This document shows, piece by piece, positions 16,718 to 23,329 of a DNA stretch of 64,000 nucleotides (position 1 is the first letter of the stretch; each line of letters begins with the position of its first letter). Source of the stretch: Polynucleobacter asymbioticus (GTDB lineage Bacteria > Pseudomonadota > Gammaproteobacteria > Burkholderiales > Burkholderiaceae). A model generated the notes under the pieces. The model did not search any database and was not told where the DNA came from. It saw only the letters and a list, made by a program, of their open reading frames with translations. The DNA lies in assembly GCF_018687575.1 (NCBI RefSeq), contig NZ_CP061297.1:558001-622000 (forward strand), in the 5' to 3' direction. Position numbers and translations under genes: made by a program.

Positions 16718-18129
16718 GAAAACTTATAGTTCAATTTCTCATAGTGGCCTTGTTCTCGTTAAATAGTTATGCGGGCCCATTGGTCGATAGAAATCGCCCA
16801 GACATCAGGCCAGGGCAGAGAGGATCGATTGCACAGAATGCGCTGGGATCGAACCATGATCAGTACTCCATCCTAAATCCCGGCTCCAATCAGTCTGTCT
16901 TTGTGCGCAACAACATTCTCTTGCAGCAGCAGTATGGAAATAATGCCAATACAAACGGTTACCTGACTTTCAATCCACAAAGCTCTTTGCTTGGCAGTGG
17001 AGCTACCGCCTCCCTTGATGCAATGGCAAAACATTTATTGGAAACAAATGGTGGCAATGCGCAGGCCAATAGAGTTACTCCTTCCCCATTTGCATCAAAG
17101 GTTGCAAAAAGCCAAACACAAGGGATTATTTTTTTGACTCAGGACTCTCAATCCTATGTAAGAGCATCGAAGGAGTCGTTACCTTTCCCAGAGATCCAAA
17201 ATCTTCCTGGGCTGACTATGATCCCATATATTTTTGCTTCGATTGCGCTTATTGACACGGGATTGTTCGCGCCAATTGGTGCGTCTATGTTGGTTGCTAG
17301 TGCTATAAGTATTTTGGAGTCGGGCAATATTCAAAGAGCAAAAATTATCCAGAAAAAACTAAGCTCTCCTGAGCAGGATAAGGCTCAATTGGAGGCGGTG
17401 AATCTGGTTGCAAAGGATATGGCTGACAAGGGGATTCCTTCTTCAGAGGCAAAAAAAATTGCACCTGCATTAATTGCAATTGCATTAGTTTTAAATTTAG
17501 AGCAAGCTAAATTGGGTCAAGGTGATAAAGAGGGTATTTATACGAGTTTGCAAACGTCATGCCCTGATTGCTCAATTGAGGAGGTAAAAAGTACCTTCTT
17601 AATTGCCCAAAACTTAGTCAGCAAGAATCCTGCGATGTGGCTTAGGAGTGACCAGTTAGAGGCTGCCGTCTCCCAGGTATTCAGTTCAGATTATGGTGTC
17701 GTTGCCCCAGTAGTTTCAGATGAGTCTGGAAAAAGAAACTTGTCTAATGTTGTATTGGCGAGACCATCATCAAAAAATATACAGAACGAAATCCCATCAG
17801 AGAAGCCGCCCAATATTAAGTCAAGCATGCAGAGTGGGTATAAGGCTCGGCATTCTGATGTCGGAGATCAAGGCATAAGTACTGCATTTGTTTATGCAGT
17901 TAATGCCATTGAAATTGCGGTTGGTAAGGCTACTGACGATCCAGTATTAGTTGGAGCTGGCGTCGTAGGCATCCTAACGACAGCTGGTTCAAGCCCTAAT
18001 CAGGAGAGAGTTGCCGTAAGCGGTGGCGCCAATACTTCTATAGACCCAGTCGCCACCACAAATTCACTGACTACACCCATTCCACCGCAACAGAACTCTA
18101 ACGAATCCACGCCTAGGGTAAGTAAATGA
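16714..18129 (+). CDS. Exported protein of unknown function coupled to TolC
   Basis: A 471-residue protein starting at the ATG that overlaps the TolC stop. The signal peptide ends S-Y-A-G near residue 22. Residues 23-110 are Asn/Gln/Gly-rich (L-Q-Q-Q-Y-G-N-N-A-N-T-N-G). A hydrophobic stretch around residues 170-205 could be a membrane segment. The middle is helical with a C-P-D-C pair near residue 287, and the C-terminal 100 residues are Ser/Thr/Pro-rich. No family recognised. Coupling on both sides (TolC upstream, a small exported protein downstream through ATGA at 18126) points to a shared function, perhaps as the periplasmic partner of the TolC duct. Confidence 0.7.
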   Translation: MRKLIVQFLIVALFSLNSYAGPLVDRNRPDIRPGQRGSIAQNALGSNHDQYSILNPGSNQSVFVRNNILLQQQYGNNANTNGYLTFNPQSSLLGSGATASLDAMAKHLLETNGGNAQANRVTPSPFASKVAKSQTQGIIFLTQDSQSYVRASKESLPFPEIQNLPGLTMIPYIFASIALIDTGLFAPIGASMLVASAISILESGNIQRAKIIQKKLSSPEQDKAQLEAVNLVAKDMADKGIPSSEAKKIAPALIAIALVLNLEQAKLGQGDKEGIYTSLQTSCPDCSIEEVKSTFLIAQNLVSKNPAMWLRSDQLEAAVSQVFSSDYGVVAPVVSDESGKRNLSNVVLARPSSKNIQNEIPSEKPPNIKSSMQSGYKARHSDVGDQGISTAFVYAVNAIEIAVGKATDDPVLVGAGVVGILTTAGSSPNQERVAVSGGANTSIDPVATTNSLTTPIPPQQNSNESTPRVSK

Positions 18130-19037
18130 AAACAAACCTCTTAATCACCTCATTGGGCTTAATAGCAACATCTGTTTATGCTCAGCCATCAGTACCCTCT
18201 GTTGGTGTGCCACCTCCAACTGTCAGAGCAGAGATGCCCGGCCAAGGTATGCCATCTATGCCCCAGCCACAAATGACACCAACAATTCCAAATCATGGGG
18301 GACGTCCTCCACTTCCTTCTCAAGCCCTCCCTCAACCAATGCCACAAATGAATCAAAGTGGTCCACAGCCTGCTGTCGGAGCTACTGGCGGCACTGGTGG
18401 TAATGGTGGAAATGGCGGCTTAATAATTGGCACTGGTGGTACTGGTGGTGCTGGTGCAACACCAAAGTCTGCGAATGATGTAAAGGCTCCAGCTAGTGTT
18501 GGCGTTAGCTTAAACGAAACGCAGGCTAGGGCTGAGGCTCAGAAGGCTAAGAGTGAGGCTCAGGATGTGGCTCAGAAGGCTCTGGCTAGGGCTGGTGCAA
18601 GTGCTGGCACTGGTGTTCATGCTGGTAATGTTGGTGCTACTGGTGTTACAACACCAATGCCTCCATTGCCCGGCAATGATGCAAAAGGTCCAACTAGTGT
18701 TGGTGATACTGGTCTTGCAACACTACTGGCCAGAGGAGTAGGGCCGACGCCTTTGAAAAATGACGATGTTGGAACTGGTTTTATTGTCACGAACCCTCCC
18801 CTGATCACGACTGTTGTCGTGAGTTTTACGGTTTCTAGGATAACTTCAAAGATAGCTGAGGCTGCGGCTAAGGCTCAGAAGCTTGAAAAAGCAGCGGAAG
18901 GTCCAACTCCTGTTGGCGCTACTGGTGTTTCAACACCAATGCCTCCAATTCCTGGCAATGATGCAAAAGGCCCAACTAGTGTTGGTGTTGACATTGACTA
19001 TAACGATATAGTTATGAGATTGGTTCCGCAAATATGA
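18126..19037 (+). CDS. Gly/Pro-rich exported protein with three P-T-S-V-G boxes
   Basis: A 303-residue exported protein that opens the island's small-protein family. The signal ends V-Y-A near residue 20 and the mature part begins Q-P-S-V-P. A Pro/Met-rich segment follows, then a glycine tract (G-G-T-G-G-N-G-G-N-G-G) near residues 90-115. The box N-D-x-K-x-P-x-S-V-G occurs three times (near residues 116, 179 and 278), the last two preceded by M-P-P-[LI]-P-G, which indicates internal duplication. Between them lie Ala/Lys-rich helical segments. It overlaps the upstream gene by 4 bp and the next gene by 4 bp. Function unknown. Confidence 0.7.
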   Translation: MKTNLLITSLGLIATSVYAQPSVPSVGVPPPTVRAEMPGQGMPSMPQPQMTPTIPNHGGRPPLPSQALPQPMPQMNQSGPQPAVGATGGTGGNGGNGGLIIGTGGTGGAGATPKSANDVKAPASVGVSLNETQARAEAQKAKSEAQDVAQKALARAGASAGTGVHAGNVGATGVTTPMPPLPGNDAKGPTSVGDTGLATLLARGVGPTPLKNDDVGTGFIVTNPPLITTVVVSFTVSRITSKIAEAAAKAQKLEKAAEGPTPVGATGVSTPMPPIPGNDAKGPTSVGVDIDYNDIVMRLVPQI

Positions 19038-19966
19038 TGCAAAAACTCCTACTAGTGCTGGGGCTGGTCGCCTCGTTGGGCATGTTGGCAACATCTGCAT
19101 ATGCTCAGCCATCAATGTCTGCTGGTGCATCACCATCAGTTAATAGGCCTGAAGTCTCTCGTCAGCTGGCCCCATCAATGCCAAGCCCATCAGGGTCAAT
19201 GGGTAGTCCACAGCCTGCTGCTGGCGCTACTAGTGGTGAGGGTGTTGCTAAACCCTCCATCGTTGCCCCGAGTCTCGGTGAAATTAATGGCAGGATTCCA
19301 CCTTTGCCTCCGCTTCCACCGACATCAACACCAGCAGTTAAGCTTGTAAATCCTCGCACTGGTGAAGTAGCCAGTGAAATCAAGGCATCCGGAGAAGGAA
19401 AGGGTGCAATTAAGGCGGCAGCTGCAGGGGCGTCTGGTTCACAAGCTAATGCAAGGCCACCTTTGTCCGATAGCCAGGCTGGCAATAGTGGGGTGTCGCT
19501 AAGTGATAAGAAAGATATTCAGAGTGTTGGTTCAACTCAATCTAAATCACAAGGCATGCTTTCTCGTCCCGCATATATTATTCCTATGACACCCGGCAAA
19601 GTTGTTTTTTCAATAGCTGGTGCTGATGGCTTATTTCACGGCCCCGGCGTATTGCATTCCAATAATGAAGTTGGTGCTAGCGCCCCGAGCCAAGAGAAGA
19701 TTCAACAGCGACAAGAGAAGGTTGTGCAGCTACAGCAGGAGAGAGGGGTAGTTCAAGAGGAGAGAGCGCTGATTGAGCAGAAGAGAGCGCCTATTGAGCA
19801 GAAGAGAGCGCCGCGTGAGCAACATAGAGAGGAAAAAAAAGAAGAGATTGAGTGGAATATGCAGATGTACGGTCGTCCATTTGACATTGACATATTTACA
19901 ACTTGGGCTGTATGTATTCATCCTCCGGGGCCTATTGATTGGGATACTTTGTACCACGATCAATGA
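19034..19966 (+). CDS. Exported family protein with heptad-repeat C-terminus
   Basis: A 310-residue exported protein. The signal ends A-Y-A near residue 24, and the mature N-terminus Q-P-S-M-S-A-G-A-S-P-S-V-N-R-P-E-V-S-R is the family signature. The Pro/Ser-rich middle is followed by a charged coiled-coil region (residues 215-275) containing three tandem 7-residue units of the type R-A-x-x-E-Q-K (19763-19825). The final 35 residues are unlike the rest and include Cys, Trp and P-G-P-I-D-W, suggesting a small folded end domain. No P-T-S-V-G box is seen. Coupled to the upstream gene by 4 bp. Confidence 0.65.
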   Translation: MMQKLLLVLGLVASLGMLATSAYAQPSMSAGASPSVNRPEVSRQLAPSMPSPSGSMGSPQPAAGATSGEGVAKPSIVAPSLGEINGRIPPLPPLPPTSTPAVKLVNPRTGEVASEIKASGEGKGAIKAAAAGASGSQANARPPLSDSQAGNSGVSLSDKKDIQSVGSTQSKSQGMLSRPAYIIPMTPGKVVFSIAGADGLFHGPGVLHSNNEVGASAPSQEKIQQRQEKVVQLQQERGVVQEERALIEQKRAPIEQKRAPREQHREEKKEEIEWNMQMYGRPFDIDIFTTWAVCIHPPGPIDWDTLYHDQ

Positions 19967-20072
19967 GTCAAAATAGTTTTGCAAGAGCATCTTTTTTAAC
20001 GCAGGAGTTGCAGACCCCTCATCAATAGCATTGCTAGCTGCAGTAATTTAATAAGTCTTACTAGAAAATCAA

Positions 20073-20723
20073 ATGAAATCAAAACTCCTAATCACCTCAT
20101 TGAGCCTAATAGCAACATCTGCTTATGCTCAGCCATCAATACCTGCTGGTGTTTCACCACCAGTCAATAGACCTGAAGTGTCTCGTGGGGTAGAGCCATC
20201 AATGACTCAATCAGCTATGCCAAGACCAATGCAGTCCAATCAAGTTTCAAGCAGCGTAGGCGCAGTGCCGGTCACCCCTCAGACGATGAATAAGCTTGAA
20301 GGTGCTACCCAAAAAGCGCAAAGCGCACAGCAGGTGTACGCCAAAAAAGTTAATGAGGTAAAGAGAGGTATAGAAAGCAAAGGGTATGAAGTTACTACGG
20401 TTGTGCAGCGTGGTGGAGGTCCTAAATCCCATGCAGGTAGTTATTACATAGTAGGGCCAGATGGAGGCTACGTTGAAGTTAGCACCAGTACCAAAGATGA
20501 TGTGATTGGGAATACTGTGACAAAAACCATTGAGGTTTATAAGCCAGGCCAAAGTAATGGCGAAGGTGTAGTCATTGAGTTAGCCCATCCTGATGCAAAG
20601 GTTGCAATACTCGCTGAGTCAGATGTGACTCCAAGCGCTGAATCGGTAAAGGCTGGTTTAAAGGTTATATCTAGAGAGCAAGAAAACATTGTAAGAGTGG
20701 TTACTCCACCCATAACGCAATAA
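20073..20723 (+). CDS. Exported family protein with basic/charged C-terminal domain
   Basis: A 216-residue exported protein with the family leader (M-K-S-K-L-L-I-T-S-L-S-L-I-A) and mature start Q-P-S-I-P-A-G-V-S-P-P-V-N-R-P-E-V-S-R. After residue 70 it diverges into a mixed alpha/beta segment with G-P-D-G-G-Y-V-E-V and a Val-rich end. There is no glycine tract and no P-T-S-V-G box. It is separated from its neighbours by about 106 and 36 bp, so it is not coupled like the first genes. No fold recognised for the C-terminal part. It shows that the shared N-terminus is attached to different C-terminal bodies. Confidence 0.65.
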   Translation: MKSKLLITSLSLIATSAYAQPSIPAGVSPPVNRPEVSRGVEPSMTQSAMPRPMQSNQVSSSVGAVPVTPQTMNKLEGATQKAQSAQQVYAKKVNEVKRGIESKGYEVTTVVQRGGGPKSHAGSYYIVGPDGGYVEVSTSTKDDVIGNTVTKTIEVYKPGQSNGEGVVIELAHPDAKVAILAESDVTPSAESVKAGLKVISREQENIVRVVTPPITQ

Positions 20724-20759
20724 TACTTTGAGCGAATCCTTAAGGAATAGGGCAAAAAA

Positions 20760-21134
20760 ATGAAAACAAAAATCTTAATCAGCTCTTTGAGCCTAATAGC
20801 AGCATCTGTTAATGCTCAGCCATCAATACCTGCTGGTGCATCACCAGTTAATAAGCCTGAAGTGTCTCGTCCAGCAACACCATCTATACCTCAACCAGCA
20901 ATGCAAAGACCAGCGCCACAGCCTGCTGTTGGAGCTACTGGTGGAAATGGTGGGAACAGCGGCTTGATGATTGGTAACGGTGGTAATGGTGGTAATAGTG
21001 CGAGACCAGCCCCACCATCTACTATCTCCAGCGGTCCATTACCTGCGAATAATGCAAAAGCTCCAACTAGTGTTGGCGACGATGTCGTACCCCCACCTCC
21101 ACTATATCCACCACCTCCACCACCACCTTATTAG
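20760..21134 (+). CDS. Small Gly/Pro-rich exported family protein with polyproline end
   Basis: A 124-residue family member with leader, Q-P-S-I-P-A-G mature start, P-A-P-Q-P-A-V-G-A-T-G-G linker, a glycine/asparagine tract (G-N-G-G-N) and the box N-N-A-K-A-P-T-S-V-G near residue 100. It ends in an unusual polyproline tail (P-P-P-P-x-Y-P then six Pro and Y). Its central 116 bp are nearly identical to those of the gene at 21924, so one copied or converted the other recently. The 3' end overlaps by a few bases the antisense integrase relic, which may have supplied or truncated the tail. Confidence 0.65.
   Translation: MKTKILISSLSLIAASVNAQPSIPAGASPVNKPEVSRPATPSIPQPAMQRPAPQPAVGATGGNGGNSGLMIGNGGNGGNSARPAPPSTISSGPLPANNAKAPTSVGDDVVPPPPLYPPPPPPPY
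20961..21076 (+). repeat. 116-bp near-identical repeat, copy 1
   Basis: Matches 22131-22246 in direct orientation with a single difference (T at 20990, C at 22160). It encodes the glycine tract and the P-T-S-V-G box of two family members. Confidence 0.9.
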
Positions 21135-21325
21135 GGGAAAAGCATTTTTGGTTTAGGTGCCGTCCAAACCTTATTTTCAAGGTCAATTTGCTTCCAAGTT
21201 GCTGAGCTTACTGAGTCAGAGTGAACGGCAGTAAGGATTAAGAATTCCATTGCTTTGAAAGCCTCTCGGTTGAAAGCAAATATTTCACTGGGAATAGCTT
21301 GATAAGATAAGGTAATTACAGGAAA
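21131..21325 (-). pseudogene. P4-type tyrosine integrase, internal fragment
   Basis: The minus strand encodes about 60 residues ending at TAA (21131-21133). They align by eye with the start of the catalytic domain of P4-type integrases: S-Y-Q-A-I-P, then M-E-F-L-I-L-T-A-V-H-S-D-S-V, then A-T-W-K-Q-I-D-L-E-N-K-V-W-T-A-P. In active enzymes the middle reads L-T-A-x-R-S-G-E, with the Arg catalytic; here that Arg is His. There is no start codon, no N-terminal DNA-binding part and no C-terminal H-x-x-R/Tyr. It is a relic, fitting the tRNA-Leu attachment repeats. Confidence 0.65.
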
Positions 21326-21328
21326 AAA

Positions 21329-21808
21329 ATGAAAACAAAAATCTTAATCAGCTCTTTGAGTCTAATTGCAGCATCTGCATATGCTCAGCCATCAATACCT
21401 GCTGGTGTATCACCACCAGTTAATAGACCTGAAGTTTCTCGTCCAGCAATGCAATCTATGCCTCAAGTGGGATCAGCGGCTAAACCGCTCTCAGGGCCCG
21501 CTCTTAATGCCGCGGTTCCTGTAATGGAAAGTAGGATTGTTCCTTTTACAGGTAATGACGCAACTAACTCCGTGAGCGCAGGAGCCTCCGGTTTAGTTGG
21601 TGGCGTTAGTGGTAGTGGTGGGGATGGTAGTCGCGGCGGAAATGTTACAACACCAAAACCTCCGTCAACTATGTACAGCGGAGTTGGCCCATTGCCTGCG
21701 AATGATGCAAAAGCTCCAACTAGTGTTGGTGCTACTGAAAGAGAATACGCGCTTTTCATGGGGGCTGAGATAGTATTGGAGCAAAAAATAATAAATGTTG
21801 TTGATTAA
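21329..21808 (+). CDS. Small Gly/Pro-rich exported family protein
   Basis: A 159-residue family member with the leader ending A-Y-A, then Q-P-S-I-P-A-G-V-S-P-P-V-N-R-P-E-V-S-R. A Gly/Ser tract (G-G-V-S-G-S-G-G-D-G-S) lies around residues 90-105. The box N-D-A-K-A-P-T-S-V-G-A-T lies near residue 133. It ends in a short amphipathic helix with acidic residues. A ribosome site (acagga) precedes the ATG, and it is followed by its own intrinsic terminator at 21863-21882. Function unknown. Confidence 0.65.
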   Translation: MKTKILISSLSLIAASAYAQPSIPAGVSPPVNRPEVSRPAMQSMPQVGSAAKPLSGPALNAAVPVMESRIVPFTGNDATNSVSAGASGLVGGVSGSGGDGSRGGNVTTPKPPSTMYSGVGPLPANDAKAPTSVGATEREYALFMGAEIVLEQKIINVVD

Positions 21809-21862
21809 GCTGTTGATACGCAGCTTACTTACACAGGCGATCACTTTACAGGGGATTAAGAG

Positions 21863-21882
21863 ACCTGCTTCGGCAGGTTTTA
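21863..21882 (+). terminator. Rho-independent terminator (ACCTGC-TTCG-GCAGGT)
   Basis: A 6-bp GC-rich stem with a TTCG tetraloop, followed by T4. The same stem-loop recurs at 22406-22427. Confidence 0.8.
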
Positions 21883-21923
21883 ATACAAATCTAATTGTCA
21901 AAACTTAAGGAATAGGAGAAAAA

Positions 21924-22352
21924 ATGAAATCAAAACTTTTAATCGCTTCATTGGGCCTAGTGGCAGCATCAGCTTATGCTCAGCCATCAATACCAGCTGG
22001 TGGCGCGTCACCATCAGTCAATAGACCTGAAGTATCGCCAACATCTATGCCTCAACCAGCAATGCAAAGACCAGCGCCACAGCCTGCTGTTGGAGCGACT
22101 GGCGGTAATGGTGGTAACGGTGGTAATGGGGGCTTGATGATTGGTAACGGTGGTAATGGCGGTAATAGTGCGAGACCAGCCCCACCATCTACTATCTCCA
22201 GCGGTCCATTACCTGCGAATAATGCAAAAGCTCCAACTAGTGTTGGGTCTATGAGTGAGGCTCAGGCTGAGTCTTTGAAGGAAATTCAGACCCAGCAGCA
22301 ATTGGCACTCCAATCATTGAGTTTGGCAAATGAAACTGAGCAAGGAAAATGA
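21924..22352 (+). CDS. Small Gly/Pro-rich exported family protein with helical tail
   Basis: A 142-residue family member: leader, Q-P-S-I-P-A-G-G-A-S-P-S-V-N-R-P-E-V, then P-A-P-Q-P-A-V-G-A-T-G-G, a long glycine/asparagine tract and N-N-A-K-A-P-T-S-V-G. The helical tail includes L-K-E-I-Q-T-Q-Q-Q-L-A-L-Q-S-L-S. A closely similar tail ends the inverted gene at 22572-23048, linking that gene to the family. An aggaga ribosome site lies upstream and an intrinsic terminator downstream at 22406-22427. No known function. Confidence 0.68.
   Translation: MKSKLLIASLGLVAASAYAQPSIPAGGASPSVNRPEVSPTSMPQPAMQRPAPQPAVGATGGNGGNGGNGGLMIGNGGNGGNSARPAPPSTISSGPLPANNAKAPTSVGSMSEAQAESLKEIQTQQQLALQSLSLANETEQGK
22131..22246 (+). 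repeat. 116-bp near-identical repeat, copy 2
   Basis: Direct repeat of 20961-21076 with one mismatch. The flanking coding sequence upstream is also very similar, with insertions of GGT-AAT units in the glycine tract. Confidence 0.9.
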
Positions 22353-22405
22353 TGCAGTATCAACGGTGTTAATAGTTGCTCAAGTGCCAAGAGAAATAAT
22401 GAGAG

Positions 22406-22427
22406 ACCTGCTTCGGCAGGTTTTTTT
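22406..22427 (+). terminator. Rho-independent terminator, same stem-loop as at 21863
   Basis: ACCTGC, TTCG, GCAGGT and a run of seven T. Also preceded by GAG like the copy at 21863. Strong intrinsic terminator. Confidence 0.88.
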
Positions 22428-22571
22428 GTAGGTGAAGAGCCTCTATTTGCTTAGTAAATACCACCCGTTCAAAAGCTTAAATCTTTCCTATATTGTAGAG
22501 CGCAAGGCAGGATCACAATTACCTGCAAGAGGGTTTACAAAGTTGATGGGTTAGAAAAGCAAAATTGGGGG

Positions 22572-23048
22572 CTACTTATCAGTAGCAGTGATTACGTTGG
22601 AGCTAGAACTATTTGCAATCGATAACGACTGAATGGCAAGCTGTTGCTGGGTTTGCAGCGCTTTTAATTTAGTGGATTCTTCCTCCATATTGGCATCAAT
22701 TAAAGATCCCACGCCAACATCCTTGACTTCACTTAGAGTCGTAGCTTTCGTAGAGGTGGTGTTTGGATTTTGCTGGGGCGTACTAGAGGCTGCGGAAGAT
22801 GTTGTTGAATATGATGCTGGCTTGTAAGACTCCAATTGCTCTTTTTTTTGTGTGGGTGCGGGTGCATAAGTTCCGGCAGCATTATTTTGTTTATTGGGTA
22901 GAGAGGTTTGCCCAATATTATTTTGGCTTGCTGATCCAGGGGTTGAGCTAATGGCGCCCATGGAGCTACTTGGATGCAAAGGTTGGGCGTAACTCAAAGG
23001 TGAGAGGATGGCTATTGATAATGAGTGGATTAAAAATATTTTCTTCAT
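22572..23048 (-). CDS. Exported Ser/Thr/Gln-rich protein sharing the family tail
   Basis: A 158-residue exported protein in the opposite orientation to the rest of the cluster. The signal ends S-Y-A near residue 21 and the mature part begins Q-P-L-H-P. The middle is a Ser/Thr/Asn/Gln-rich, probably unfolded linker. Residues 125-150 are helical with L-K-A-L-Q-T-Q-Q-Q-L-A-I-Q-S-L-S, nearly the same as the tail of the 21924 gene. It lacks the glycine tract and the P-T-S-V-G box. I infer a divergent member of the same exported system. Function unknown. Confidence 0.6.
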   Translation of the reverse strand: MKKIFLIHSLSIAILSPLSYAQPLHPSSSMGAISSTPGSASQNNIGQTSLPNKQNNAAGTYAPAPTQKKEQLESYKPASYSTTSSAASSTPQQNPNTTSTKATTLSEVKDVGVGSLIDANMEEESTKLKALQTQQQLAIQSLSIANSSSSNVITATDK

Positions 23049-23080
23049 GGCATCTCCCAGAGTTTTCGCTTAAGTTTAAT

Positions 23081-23317
23081 CTGACTATAACCAATCAAAA
23101 TACCACTGTCAATGCTTGGTCCCAAGGTAGCGGAGCCACCATCCCAGCTGCCAGTCAGTCTGAATATCTGGCACAGAAAGGAAATGCTATAGATGGCTTA
23201 GGGTATCTTGATTTTGTTGCATGGGCTAAATCGCTGTGTACAATGGGTCAATGTGTATATGGCTTTGAGGGCCGAATCAGTCTGGGGATATGCTGGCCTC
23301 GGGCACCAATCGATTGA
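23081..23317 (+). pseudogene. Coding remnant at the right end of the island
   Basis: An open frame of about 78 codons reads like real protein (S-E-Y-L-A-Q-K-G-N-A-I-D-G-L-G-Y-L-D-F, then C-T-M-G-Q-C-V-Y-G-F-E-G-R) but has no ATG, GTG or TTG with a ribosome site outside the neighbouring minus-strand gene. Its last codons are made by the attachment repeat (W-P-R-A-P-I-D). I read it as a gene truncated at its 5' end, possibly joined to the host junction at integration. Family not recognised. Confidence 0.35.
23295..23308 (+). repeat. Putative attachment-site copy 2
   Basis: Exact 14-bp copy of the tRNA-Leu 3' end (14687-14700) in the same orientation, with no tRNA body attached. A chance 14-bp match within about 9 kb is unlikely. 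Confidence 0.65.
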
Positions 23318-23329
23318 TTTCAGGCATTC

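Larger units (their letters stand above)
14687..23308. mobile_element. Probable tRNA-Leu-integrated genomic island, decayed
   Basis: The 14-bp 3' end of tRNA-Leu is repeated directly 8.6 kb downstream, as left by site-specific integration of a tyrosine-recombinase element. Inside are a TolC-family gene, a coupled exported protein, a family of small exported proteins, a decayed first gene and an antisense integrase fragment. The core functions flanking the interval (penicillin acylase on one side, tonB-exbBD on the other) are absent from it. No intact recombinase remains, so the element is probably immobile. Boundaries are inferred from the repeats. Confidence 0.6.

Noticed and set aside
18360..18470. 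Glycine tracts as PE_PGRS-like or silk-like proteins
   Set aside because: Similarity is compositional only; leader, box motif and organism context do not fit those families.
22970..23080. Extending the 23081 frame back to an ATG at 22970
   Set aside because: The added codons lie antisense inside the start of the exported gene at 22572-23048 and read like a shadow frame.
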